NCBI GenBank assembly: GCA_013289785.1
Contig: JABCZE010000029.1
Span: forward strand, 1 to 10,545
Reading direction: 5' to 3'
DNA from: Vulcanimicrobiota bacterium
GTDB taxonomy: Bacteria > Vulcanimicrobiota > Vulcanimicrobiia > Vulcanimicrobiales > Vulcanimicrobiaceae
Length of the DNA stretch: 10,545 bases
Of the stretch, positions 1 to 7,240 are shown in pieces. Every line of letters starts with the position of its first letter. Position 1 is the stretch's first letter. The notes below the pieces were generated by a model, which worked only from the letters and a program-made list of their open reading frames with translations, did no database searches and was not told the DNA's origin. The translations under genes were made by a program, and so were the position numbers.

Positions 1-1
1 C

Positions 2-232
2 GGCTGTGCGGCGATCGTCAATCCTGGGATCGTGCAGCGCTCGATACCGGCGCTAAGCAGGCGCTACACGCGGACCCTGACCCTAAGCGACACGAGCATC
101 GTTTCCGGGGGCCAAGCCGTCTGGGACGTTTTTCATACCGGCGCAGAGACAAAAACTCCGGCCGGTATGGGTAGTTCGACCGCTTCGCTTGGGACTTTGG
201 GCCCAATGCAGGCCGTGGTTTTGAAGCAGTGA
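2..232 (+). CDS. C-terminal fragment of a probable secreted glycoside hydrolase (5' end outside window)
   Basis: The reading frame is open from the left edge to TGA at 230-232, giving the last 76 residues of a larger protein. The fragment runs from an 'AAIVNP' strand through Ser/Thr-rich, beta-like sequence to a hydrophobic end 'LGPMQAVVLKQ'. An initial 'VNP' strand and a final 'L.PM.AVVL' strand are typical of the C-terminal beta-sandwich that closes many glycoside hydrolases. The catalytic part is not visible, so family and substrate cannot be named. The stop overlaps the GTG of the next gene by 4 nt (GTGA), so it probably belongs to the same operon, where a hydrolase could trim or release polysaccharide. 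The function is inferred from a weak fold-like pattern. That this is a real coding end is better supported, by the open frame and the coupled junction. Confidence 0.5.
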   Translation, partial: GCAAIVNPGIVQRSIPALSRRYTRTLTLSDTSIVSGGQAVWDVFHTGAETKTPAGMGSSTASLGTLGPMQAVVLKQ

Positions 233-1386
233 CGCAGTCGGAAGTCTCGCTTTCCTTAGACCTTTGTTCCTCACAGTCGCGCGTATTTCGAGGCGATGAT
301 AGCGCGATGGCCGTCGACCGGTTTTCATGCCTCGACGAGGTTGAAATACTAGAAGCTCGCTGGCGAGAACTCTATGCCGCGGATCCGCGAGCCAACTTCT
401 TTTTGTGCTGGGAATACGTGCACGCATGTCTGGCAACGGAGAGGGTCCCGTGGCTGGTGCTGGGCGTGCGCGACGGCAACGGCCCCTATCTTGCGTTTCT
501 CGCCCTCAACTACAGGCGATTTCCCACGGCCGGGCCGACAGTCAACCGCGAGCTCTCGCTGGCGGGCAGCCCGCGAAGCGATTACACCGGCATGCTCGCG
601 CTCCCCGGTTCGGAGGCTCGCGTCATTCCGGCCCTGGCGCGGCAGATCGACGCACTGCCTTGGGACAACTTCACCCTCGACGATTACTCAGATGAGCGCA
701 TCGCGATGCTCGTCGGGGAGTTTTCCCCGCTTCATTATAAGATTGCGCCGGCTCAGCCGTCGCCATCGCCGTACGTCGACCTTCCGGCAACGTGGGATGA
801 GTATCTCGGCAGCCGAAGCTTCGCGACGAAACGCACGTTACGCGCGAAAGTCCGCAAGGTAGAGGCCCTGCCCGGCTTCCGGTTCAGATTTGCGCCGCCG
901 GAAGAAGCGGCCGAAGCGGTCGACGTGCTGCTGCGGATCAACAGCGCGCGGTGGAAAAAAAATCTGGGAAAGCGCCGTCGCATTTTTGGCGATTTGTTTC
1001 GGCGCTGCTACGAGTCCGGGCGCTTCGTGGTCGCGACGATTCACGACGGAGATACGTTGGTGGCGGCCCAAGGCTCGTTTCTGGAGCCGTCATCGGGCAC
1101 GCTGTTGGGCTACATGATGGGCTACAACCCGGAGTTCTCCAGGCTCTCGCCCGGCGCCGTACTCGTCGGGTTGAGCATTCGCCATGCGATTGAAAGCGGC
1201 TTTCGGCGCTACGACTTTGCGCGCGGCGGAGAAGACTTTAAGCTATCTTTGTGCACGAACGTTAAATATACGAGTCACACCAAGTTAACGCGCCGGGGGT
1301 TCAAAGCGGCGGCAGTCAACGCCGGCCGCTCCGGTTTCTTCGCCGCAAAAGGCATCGCCCGCACGCTGCTGCGGAGGTCTGCATGA
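229..1386 (+). CDS. GNAT-superfamily (FemAB/CelD-like) acyltransferase of exopolysaccharide cluster
   Basis: A 385-residue cytoplasmic protein resembling the CelD/BcsL-like GNAT proteins (Acetyltransf_6 type) that accompany exopolysaccharide and cellulose clusters. These are thought to transfer acyl or aminoacyl groups to sugar or lipid-linked substrates. The C-terminal half (about residues 180-345) carries the typical features: a basic region 'FATKRTLRAKVRK', then 'YNPEFSRLSPGAVL', then 'AIESGFRRYDFARGGEDFK'. The last block matches the 'YDF.RG.e.YK' signature of this family. The N-terminal half resembles the degenerate first GNAT domain found in FemAB-like proteins. There is no signal peptide or membrane segment. 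GTG at 229 was chosen because it overlaps the upstream stop as GTGA. ATG at 307 (residue 27) is an alternative that loses only a low-complexity N-terminus. Family assignment is confident; the acceptor is unknown. Confidence 0.8.
   Translation: MTQSEVSLSLDLCSSQSRVFRGDDSAMAVDRFSCLDEVEILEARWRELYAADPRANFFLCWEYVHACLATERVPWLVLGVRDGNGPYLAFLALNYRRFPTAGPTVNRELSLAGSPRSDYTGMLALPGSEARVIPALARQIDALPWDNFTLDDYSDERIAMLVGEFSPLHYKIAPAQPSPSPYVDLPATWDEYLGSRSFATKRTLRAKVRKVEALPGFRFRFAPPEEAAEAVDVLLRINSARWKKNLGKRRRIFGDLFRRCYESGRFVVATIHDGDTLVAAQGSFLEPSSGTLLGYMMGYNPEFSRLSPGAVLVGLSIRHAIESGFRRYDFARGGEDFKLSLCTNVKYTSHTKLTRRGFKAAAVNAGRSGFFAAKGIARTLLRRSA
1373..1377 (+). promoter_or_regulatory. Ribosome binding site of first glycosyltransferase
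   Basis: GGAGG lies 5 nt before ATG 1383, inside the end of the acyltransferase gene. It fixes the start of the next gene and supports translational coupling across the 4-nt ATGA overlap. Confidence 0.75.
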
Positions 1387-2597
1387 CGAAGGCCGTCCGT
1401 AAAGAGATCGCAATATTTTCTCAGTTTTACGACCCGGAACCGTGCGCCGCGAGCAATCGCGTAGCCTCTCTGGCCCGCAGCCTTGCCGAGCGCGGGCATC
1501 ACGTGACCGTCGTCACCGGGATGCCCAGCTTTCCGAAGGGCGTCGTCGAGGCATCGTACCGCGGCATGAAGGGCTGCGTCGAGTACGACGGGCCCGTACG
1601 CGTCGTTCGCCGCCGTGCGCCATTGGCTGAGCCCGGCGCATTGGCCGGCCGCATGAGAAACTGGATATCGCTTGCCCTCGTGCTAACCCGGACGGCGCTT
1701 CTTGAACTGCACCGAACCGATACGGTGATCGTTTCGTCACCGCCGATCACCATGGCGATTCCGGCCCTCGCCGCTTCCTGGCGGCACGCTGCCGCGCTCG
1801 TCGTCGACGTCCGCGACGTCTTTCCCGATATGGGCGTGCGCCTGGGACTCTGGAACTCGCGGAGCTTCGTAGTCCGCGCGCTGGAGCTGTTCGTCAAGCT
1901 CCTCTACGCGCGAGCCGCGATCGTCGTTGCGGTAACGCAAAGCGCTCGCGAGTCGATCTTGGCCCGCGGCGTACCGCCCCAGAGGGTCGTGCTCGCACCC
2001 AACGGCTTCGACTTTTCCCAGGCGATCAAACCACGTCGACGGCTGCAGCGGCGAATCTTCGAGGTTGCCTATGCCGGCAACATGGGCCTTGCAACCGGCT
2101 TGGACATGGTCTTGGACGCCGCGAAACTACTGCTCGACCGGCGCGACGTTCGGTTCGTTTTGGCCGGCGGCGGTCTGGACGCATCTCGGCTCGTGGCGCG
2201 GATCGAAAACGAACGATTGACCAACGTCCGGTTTCTTGGCGTTCTCTCGCGTCCCGAGAGCCTCGAACTATTGACAGAAGCCGATGCGGCCATCATTCCG
2301 CTTCACGCTGGTTTGGTCGATGCGATTCCGTCGAAGATGTTCGACGCTTTGGCCGTCGGCTGTCCGATGATATTGAGCGCTCAGGGCGAGGCGGTGCGGC
2401 TGCTGCGGGCCAGCGGGTGTGGGATGCACGTGGAGCCCAACGACGCACAAGCGCTCGCCGGCGGCATCGTGAGCTGCCTCGCGGAAAGAGATGCGCTCGA
2501 GCGCGGCGCGCGGGCCGGGCAAGCGTTCGTACGGGAGAACTTCGACCGCGAGCGGATCATGCGAGGGCTTGCGCGCCAAATCGGAGCGCTCGCCTAG
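1383..2597 (+). CDS. GT4-type glycosyltransferase, WbuB/WcaI-like
   Basis: A 404-residue GT-B glycosyltransferase that should move a sugar from a nucleotide-sugar donor to a growing lipid-linked or polysaccharide acceptor at the cytoplasmic face. The N-terminal Rossmann domain opens with 'IAIFSQFYDPEP' and continues with 'AERGHHVTVVTGMPSFPKG', which is typical of WbuB/WcaI-like enzymes. The linker contains 'VLAPNGFDF', and the C-terminal donor-binding domain includes 'AYAGNMGLATGLDMVLDA' and 'PLHAGLVDAIPSKMFDAL'. At the place of the family's E-x7-E donor motif both acids are Asp (D313 and D321). WbuB-like enzymes normally keep a Glu at the second position. A hydrophobic stretch around residues 100-140 may allow membrane association. 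The start is set by GGAGG at 1373-1377, and the ATG overlaps the upstream stop by 4 nt. Sugar and acceptor cannot be told from sequence. Confidence 0.87.
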   Translation: MTKAVRKEIAIFSQFYDPEPCAASNRVASLARSLAERGHHVTVVTGMPSFPKGVVEASYRGMKGCVEYDGPVRVVRRRAPLAEPGALAGRMRNWISLALVLTRTALLELHRTDTVIVSSPPITMAIPALAASWRHAAALVVDVRDVFPDMGVRLGLWNSRSFVVRALELFVKLLYARAAIVVAVTQSARESILARGVPPQRVVLAPNGFDFSQAIKPRRRLQRRIFEVAYAGNMGLATGLDMVLDAAKLLLDRRDVRFVLAGGGLDASRLVARIENERLTNVRFLGVLSRPESLELLTEADAAIIPLHAGLVDAIPSKMFDALAVGCPMILSAQGEAVRLLRASGCGMHVEPNDAQALAGGIVSCLAERDALERGARAGQAFVRENFDRERIMRGLARQIGALA

Positions 2598-3641
2598 ATG
2601 TCGCGGCATATCGTGCACGTTGCCGATTACGGCAATCCCGCCCCGGGGAGCTTCGTGCCGGCGATCGTGGCGCTGGCGAATGACCTGCACCTTGCGGGCG
2701 ACCGGTGCTCGCTCATCGTCAAGCGCGTCGACGACGCCGTCTGGCACGAAGCTGCCGCGCGTAACCTCCATTCGTTCGCTGCCGCTTCGACGCGCGCCGA
2801 GGTCTTTCGCCTGCTGCGCCGGGAGGCGCCCGACGTGGTCCACGTGCACTTTGCCGGCTGGTCGTTTCCGGCAACTGCGGCGGCCTACACGCAAGGCGCG
2901 CGCGTGATCTGGCATCTGCACAGTTCGATGGAAAACGGCGCCGGGCGTCTTCGACGGTTGGCGCGAGCGGGGAAATACAACTGGTTCGGTGCGGGCGTTC
3001 ACCGGTTCGTCGTGGTCTCCGATTCGTTGCGTCGTGCGATGATCGACATGGGGATCTCGCCGAAACGTGTGAAATTACTTCGCAACGCCGTCGATACCGC
3101 GCACTTTCGGCCCCCGAGCGCGCAAGAGCGCCGAAGGGCTCGCGAAACGCTCGGAATCGCGCAAGGCGACCGCGTCGTTCTTTATTTCGGGCGCGATATC
3201 GACATCAAAGGGGCCGATATTCTATGGGAAGCTCTGGACGGATCGCCGCCCGTCGTTCTGCTTGGCGTTGGGCTTCCTCCGAGAGCGGTTGCCGAGTTCT
3301 CCGCACGAGTCCCGACGATCGCACTACCGTTCGTTGCCGATGTCGCACCGCTTTATTGGGCCGCCGACCTGCTAGCTATGCCGAGCCGGCGAGAAGCCGC
3401 ACCGTATACGATGCTCGAGGCGCTTTGCTCGGGTCTTCCGGTCATCGCGAGCAACATCGCGCCTTTGGTCGAGATCGCCGCCGAAGCGCCCCGCGTACTT
3501 CTCGTTTCAAACGATCCCGCTACATTTGCGCGCGCGTTGTCCATGCGTTTCGAGCGCCACGGCGTGGAAGTCGAGGCCGTGCGTGCTCGTTTCGGACTCG
3601 ATCGGTGGGTCGAGGAGATGAGGCGCCTCTATGCGGCATAG
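2598..3641 (+). CDS. GT4-family glycosyltransferase
   Basis: A 347-residue GT-B glycosyltransferase. The N-terminal acceptor domain has 'HIVHVADYGNPAPGSFVPAI' followed by 'PDVVHVHFAGWSFP' and 'RVIWHLHSSMENG'. The hinge has 'VKLLRNAVDTAHF', the usual 'pNGvD...F' element. The donor domain has 'VVLYFGRDIDIKGADILWEA' and 'ADLLAMPSRREAAPYTMLEA'. The donor motif E-x7-E is intact (E266 and E274). ATG 2598 directly follows the TAG of the previous gene (TAGATG). The only Shine-Dalgarno-like sequence, GGAG at about 2582, is far from the start, so translation probably depends on ribosomes finishing the upstream gene. The enzyme is one of three consecutive GT4 proteins, which implies a repeat unit needing several different linkages. 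The donor sugar is unknown. Confidence 0.88.
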   Translation: MSRHIVHVADYGNPAPGSFVPAIVALANDLHLAGDRCSLIVKRVDDAVWHEAAARNLHSFAAASTRAEVFRLLRREAPDVVHVHFAGWSFPATAAAYTQGARVIWHLHSSMENGAGRLRRLARAGKYNWFGAGVHRFVVVSDSLRRAMIDMGISPKRVKLLRNAVDTAHFRPPSAQERRRARETLGIAQGDRVVLYFGRDIDIKGADILWEALDGSPPVVLLGVGLPPRAVAEFSARVPTIALPFVADVAPLYWAADLLAMPSRREAAPYTMLEALCSGLPVIASNIAPLVEIAAEAPRVLLVSNDPATFARALSMRFERHGVEVEAVRARFGLDRWVEEMRRLYAA

Positions 3642-4740
3642 TCGAACGGGTTCGGTCTTGCAGATCATTGGTGGCGCTAGACAATACGGCGCAGAGAATT
3701 TCGTGACGTTGCTCAGCCGCGAACTCGATCGAATCGGCATTTCGGTGGCCATACTTGCGGTGCGGGGCCCAGCTTCGTCGCACGGACCGGTTCAAGTTCT
3801 CACCGCCGGCCGGCGTTCGCGCTGGGATCTCGGTTTTTTCTTTCGCATGGTGAGAATCATCCGCGACTACCGGCCCAGTGTCGTTCATACGCACGGTTAC
3901 CACGGTAAACTATGGGGCCGCTTGGCGGCGCGCATCGCCGGCGTGCACCATATCGTGCATACAGAGCATAACAGCGATTTTAGCAGTCAGGTTCTCCAGC
4001 GGGTCGTCAACGGCGTGCTCCATCGCTCGACCGGCGCCGTCGTTACGTTCTCGGAGATGCTGGCGGCGCGTCTCGCTAAAGAAGATAGGGTCCCGCGAGA
4101 TAGGATCGTCGTTATTCCCAACGGTGTGGCACCTCCGGAACGCAAACTCGGTAAGTTGGCGCTGCGCGTCCAGCCGCCGCTCGAGAAAGGCGCCAAGGTG
4201 ATTTTGCACGTGGGGCGCTTGATGAAGGTGAAGAATCAGCAGCTGGCAATCCGAGTCTTTCGCGAGCTGCGCGATCTCCGTCCGGACGAGCGCTACTGCC
4301 TGCTCTTTGCAGGCGCCGGAGAGGACGATGGCGCGCTGCGTCAGCTTGCGATGACGCTCGGCGTCGCCGACCGCATACGTTTCCTCGGCTATCGCGACGA
4401 CGTCGACGAGATAATGCGCCGCTGCAACGTCGTGTTGTTCACGTCGCTTAACGAGGCGATGCCCCTGGCGCTGCTGGAAGCGATGTATGCCGGCACGCCA
4501 ATCGTGACGACGCCTTGGCAAGGGGCGCGAGAGTTGCTCGAGGACGGCAAACTCGGCTGCGTCACGCAGAGTTACGACCCCAAAATGGTCGCCGCCGCAC
4601 TCGTGCGGTGGCTCGACGACCGTGAAGGTACGATGCGGGCCGCCGACGCGGCCTTCGCTGCAGTGCGCAGCCGCTTCGACATCCGGCTCACGGCGCGCCA
4701 ACACGCAGCGCTGTATGCGAGGTTTAACGTTGCAAACTAG
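3631..4740 (+). CDS. GT4-family glycosyltransferase
   Basis: A 369-residue GT-B glycosyltransferase of the GT4/WecG-WcaL-like broad type. The N-terminal domain begins with 'VLQIIGGARQYGAENFV', the glycine-rich first loop seen in enzymes with 'GGa...v..La'. It then has 'SVVHTHGYHGKLWGRLAARI' and 'HIVHTEHNSDF'. The hinge is 'RIVVIPNGVAPPE'. The C-terminal donor domain has 'ILHVGRLMKVKNQQLAIRVF', 'LLFAGAGEDDGAL', 'IRFLGYRDDVDEIMRRCNVV' and an intact E-x7-E (E275 and E283) within 'SLNEAMPLALLEAMYAG'. The start overlaps the previous gene by 11 nt, with AGG at 3621-3623 placed 7 nt upstream. No transmembrane segments are evident, so it probably acts as a peripheral cytoplasmic enzyme. Donor and acceptor are not predictable. 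Confidence 0.88.
   Translation: MRHSRTGSVLQIIGGARQYGAENFVTLLSRELDRIGISVAILAVRGPASSHGPVQVLTAGRRSRWDLGFFFRMVRIIRDYRPSVVHTHGYHGKLWGRLAARIAGVHHIVHTEHNSDFSSQVLQRVVNGVLHRSTGAVVTFSEMLAARLAKEDRVPRDRIVVIPNGVAPPERKLGKLALRVQPPLEKGAKVILHVGRLMKVKNQQLAIRVFRELRDLRPDERYCLLFAGAGEDDGALRQLAMTLGVADRIRFLGYRDDVDEIMRRCNVVLFTSLNEAMPLALLEAMYAGTPIVTTPWQGARELLEDGKLGCVTQSYDPKMVAAALVRWLDDREGTMRAADAAFAAVRSRFDIRLTARQHAALYARFNVAN
4719..4722 (+). promoter_or_regulatory. Ribosome binding site supporting a TTG start for the ABC ATPase
   Basis: GAGG sits 7 nt before TTG 4730, inside the end of the upstream glycosyltransferase. The in-frame ATG at 4715 has no Shine-Dalgarno sequence in front of it, so this site favours the TTG. 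Confidence 0.45.
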
Positions 4741-5527
4741 CACATCGGCCATTTCCGTGCGAAACGTTGAAAAGGCGTTCGTGGTGCGACACGGCGCGCG
4801 TTATGCGTTTTCCGGCGATCGCCGGAAAACGGTATTGCACGACGTCAATCTCGAGGTTCGCCGCGGCGAGCTGATCGGACTGCTCGGGCCCAACGGCGTC
4901 GGCAAGACGACGCTCTTGAAGATGATGGCCACGCTGACTCTTCCCGATGCGGGCACAATCGAAGTCGAGGGGATCGACATTAAGAAAGACCCGCTCCTCG
5001 CGCGCTCGCGCATTGGTTTTTGCGGGAGCGACGACCGAAGCTTCTATTTCCGGCTTACGGCACGCGAAAATCTTAGATTCTTCGGCGCGCTTGCTGGGTT
5101 GCAGGGGCGCCGCCTGCAGCGTCGCATCGAAGAGACGCTGGACGAAGTCTCGCTGCGCGATGCGATCGATCGCCGCTTCGGCGAGTTCTCGTCAGGCATG
5201 CGCCAGCGAATGACCGTCGCGCGCGCACTGCTTGGCGATCCCGACGTGTTGTTTTTCGACGAACCGACGCGCGCTGTCGATCCGCTTCATGCCGATGAGA
5301 TCCGCCGAATGATCCGAAACGATCTCGTCGAGAACCGCGGCAAAACGGTTGTGCTGGCGACCAACGTCCTCGAAGAGGCGTGGTCCATTTGCGACCGCGT
5401 AGCCGTCGTGAGCAATGGCACGATCGTCGCCGTGGCTCCACCGAACGAACTGGCCTCAGGCCATCGCTTCGCTTCGGTCGACGCAACGCCGATCGAGCTC
5501 TTCAAGGCGATAACGGCCTGTGGTTAG
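4730..5527 (+). CDS. ABC-2 type exporter, ATP-binding protein
   Basis: A 265-residue nucleotide-binding subunit (DrrA/CcmA-like, single domain) that would power the permease encoded next. Walker A is GPNGVGKTT (53-61), the signature is 'FSSGMRQR' (about 153-160), Walker B is 'VLFFDEPT' with D177/E178, and the D-loop follows as 'AVDP'. Two features depart from the norm. The Q-loop region reads 'IGFCGSDDRSFYFRLTAREN' without an evident Gln. The switch (H-loop) position reads 'LATNVLEEAW', with N212 where His is expected. There is no C-terminal carbohydrate-binding extension of the Wzt type. The start is uncertain: TTG 4730 has GAGG at 4719-4722, ATG 4715 is a second choice, and a frame open back to 4622 would run deep into the upstream gene. 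The gene overlaps the permease by 8 nt. Confidence 0.88.
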   Translation: MQTSTSAISVRNVEKAFVVRHGARYAFSGDRRKTVLHDVNLEVRRGELIGLLGPNGVGKTTLLKMMATLTLPDAGTIEVEGIDIKKDPLLARSRIGFCGSDDRSFYFRLTARENLRFFGALAGLQGRRLQRRIEETLDEVSLRDAIDRRFGEFSSGMRQRMTVARALLGDPDVLFFDEPTRAVDPLHADEIRRMIRNDLVENRGKTVVLATNVLEEAWSICDRVAVVSNGTIVAVAPPNELASGHRFASVDATPIELFKAITACG

Positions 5528-6332
5528 TCAAGCGCTCTCTAAGACCGGTGCCATCTTCGTGCGAGACGCGCGCTGCGCGCTGTCGTATCCGGCATATTTT
5601 CACTCGCAGTGGGTCGCGATTTTCGTTGAGGTGACGATCGCCTACTATCTGTCGATGATCGTCGCGCCGTCTTCGTCCTTCGGCGCAAACGGGCAAACCG
5701 GAAGCTACTTTACCTTTCTCGTCGTCAGCTTCGCCTTCGTGACGTTCCAGAACAATGCGATGCTCAGCTTTGCGGAGTCGATCCGCGAGGGTCAGACGAC
5801 CGGGACGCTGGAAGCGGTCTTGGCGACGCCGACGAGCCTTTCGCTGATCGTGCTGTCGACGGGACTGTGGTCGTTCACGCTGACGCTCGGACGGGTCGTC
5901 TTCTATTTTCTCCTCGCGCTGCTCTTTGGCCTGAACTTGCACCATATGAACTGGCTCACAGCCGGCGTCTTTCTGATTCTGACGATTGCCGCCGTTTCGC
6001 CGATCGGCGTGCTGGCGGCCGCGGCAACGATGGTCTTTAAGAAGACCGGTCCGCTGGCATTCTCGGTCAACAGTGCGACGAGCCTATTTGGTGGCGTCTA
6101 CCTTCCGTTGACGAAGTTGCCGCTCGCGTTGCAGGTCGTCGGCTGGATGCTGCCCATTACGCACGCCCTCAACGGTTTTCGCGCCGCGGTCTACGGCGCG
6201 AGTCTTTGGGATCTACGCATCGAGGTGGCGTGGATGGTCGGCCTTACGGCGATCCTCATGCCTACGTCGCTCTATTTATTCGCGCGCACCGTCCATCGTG
6301 GCCGCCACGATGGAAGTCTCGGTCAGTATTAA
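5520..6332 (+). CDS. ABC-2 type exporter, permease protein
   Basis: A 270-residue integral membrane protein of the ABC-2 permease family, partner of the preceding ATPase. About six hydrophobic segments can be seen, at roughly residues 31-50, 63-82, 107-140 (one or two spans), 145-172, 185-215 and 235-258. Between the second and third lies the family hallmark 'ESIREGQTTGTLEAVLATP', the cytoplasmic element that contacts the ATPase. The end contains 'LPITHALNGFRAAVYG', also typical. GTG 5520 was chosen because it overlaps the ATPase stop by 8 nt; the only nearby Shine-Dalgarno-like sequence is AAGG at 5504-5507. In this context the pair most likely exports a lipid-linked glycan or its precursor across the inner membrane. 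Lipid or drug export cannot be excluded from sequence alone. Confidence 0.87.
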   Translation: MVSQALSKTGAIFVRDARCALSYPAYFHSQWVAIFVEVTIAYYLSMIVAPSSSFGANGQTGSYFTFLVVSFAFVTFQNNAMLSFAESIREGQTTGTLEAVLATPTSLSLIVLSTGLWSFTLTLGRVVFYFLLALLFGLNLHHMNWLTAGVFLILTIAAVSPIGVLAAAATMVFKKTGPLAFSVNSATSLFGGVYLPLTKLPLALQVVGWMLPITHALNGFRAAVYGASLWDLRIEVAWMVGLTAILMPTSLYLFARTVHRGRHDGSLGQY

Positions 6333-6333
6333 T

Positions 6334-6339
6334 GGAGAG
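6334..6339 (+). promoter_or_regulatory. Ribosome binding site of the OPX gene
   Basis: GGAGAG lies just upstream of ATG 6343, in the 10-nt gap after the permease stop. It favours this start over an in-frame ATG at 6298 that would place residues ahead of the signal peptide. Confidence 0.65.
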
Positions 6340-6342
6340 TTT

Positions 6343-7236
6343 ATGAAGCACTTGATTCTATTTGCCTCGCTCGTCCTGGCAGTTTGCTTTGCCGGAACGG
6401 AGGCTGCAGCGATCGCCGCGCAGTCGCCGTACGTGATTCATCCAGGCGATCAACTTCTGGTTTCGGTTTACGGAGAGTCGGCCCTGACTCAAACGGTCAG
6501 CGTTCTCCCCGACGGGTACGTCGAGCTTCCACTCGTTGGACGAGTCCACGTTGCAGGCAGAACGACGGAAGCGGCGCGGGAAATGCTCGCGCGTGCGCTG
6601 CAGCAGTATATCCGCAATCCGCTCGTAACCGTGGAAGTAGCGACGCAAGGCCAGATCAGCGCCTTGGTGTTAGGCGACGTGAAGTCGCCCGGGAAGTACG
6701 CCTTGCGGTCCAATGCCAAGCTATCCGATGCGATCGCCGCCGCCGGCGGGCTCGACAGTTCGGTCGATGGCGATCTTCCGACCGCGCGAGTACAAAATGA
6801 CGGGGGCCCCGTGGAGACGGCTTCGCTTCAAAGGTTGCTGCGCGACGGCGACGCTACGCAAGATATCGCACTCTCCGACGAGGCTGTCGTGTACGTGCAA
6901 TCCCGCGAGCCGTTCTCGGTCGAGGTGGTCGGAGCGGTCGATCATCCCGGCGACGTGTTGCTGCACGTCGGCGACCGGCTGAGCATCGCGGTCGCCAAGG
7001 CGGGGAACAGCGCGGCCGCTCAGTCCGACCTGAGTCATGTGTACATCAGCCATAAAGACACCGCCGGCGTCAACACGACGCAGGAAATCGATATGTACGC
7101 GGCCTTGGAACACGGCAACCTCGCGGGCGATCCAAAGCTGCAAAAGGGAGATGTCGTTTTCGTACCTCAGGCAAGGAAGCCGGGCACGAGCGGCTCCAGC
7201 ATTCTGAACTTCATCCGTTTGGTTCTAGGAATTTAA
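6343..7236 (+). CDS. Polysaccharide export protein (OPX/Wza family) with SLBB domains
   Basis: A 297-residue secreted protein expected to form or join the outer-membrane/periplasmic export channel. A signal peptide is clear: 'MKHL' followed by a hydrophobic core and 'GTEAAAIAA', suggesting signal peptidase I cleavage before 'QSPYVIHPGD'. The mature part begins with a Poly_export domain (about residues 28-105: 'YVIHPGDQLLVSVYG', 'VLPDGYVELPLVGRVHVAG', 'IRNPLVTVEV'). An SLBB domain follows ('VLGDVKSPGKYAL...LSDAIAAAGGL', about 110-145). A second SLBB-like unit follows ('VEVVGAVDHPGDVLLHVGD', about 190-240), and then 'LQKGDVVFVPQ'. The Cys in the signal core is preceded by L-A-V, which does not fit a lipobox, so acylation as in Wza is not supported. 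The protein ends with a short hydrophobic tail, 'ILNFIRLVLGI'. It is coupled to the Wzc-like gene 4 nt downstream. Confidence 0.92.
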   Translation: MKHLILFASLVLAVCFAGTEAAAIAAQSPYVIHPGDQLLVSVYGESALTQTVSVLPDGYVELPLVGRVHVAGRTTEAAREMLARALQQYIRNPLVTVEVATQGQISALVLGDVKSPGKYALRSNAKLSDAIAAAGGLDSSVDGDLPTARVQNDGGPVETASLQRLLRDGDATQDIALSDEAVVYVQSREPFSVEVVGAVDHPGDVLLHVGDRLSIAVAKAGNSAAAQSDLSHVYISHKDTAGVNTTQEIDMYAALEHGNLAGDPKLQKGDVVFVPQARKPGTSGSSILNFIRLVLGI

Positions 7237-7240
7237 AATT

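Noticed and set aside
2268..3002. 244-codon open frame on the - strand
   Set aside because: It lies opposite two well-supported glycosyltransferase genes, has an Arg/His-rich composition typical of antisense frames in high-GC DNA, and has no domain pattern.
3213..3220. GCCGATAT, a sigma-28-like -10 sequence
   Set aside because: It is in the middle of a glycosyltransferase gene with no -35 partner or downstream start; taken as a chance match.
3910..4752. 280-codon open frame on the - strand
   Set aside because: It is fully antisense to a GT4 gene with intact motifs; no family pattern or ribosome binding site.
6373..6384. Possible lipobox in the OPX signal peptide
   Set aside because: The residues before Cys are L-A-V; Val at -1 is not accepted by signal peptidase II, and a signal peptidase I site fits better downstream.
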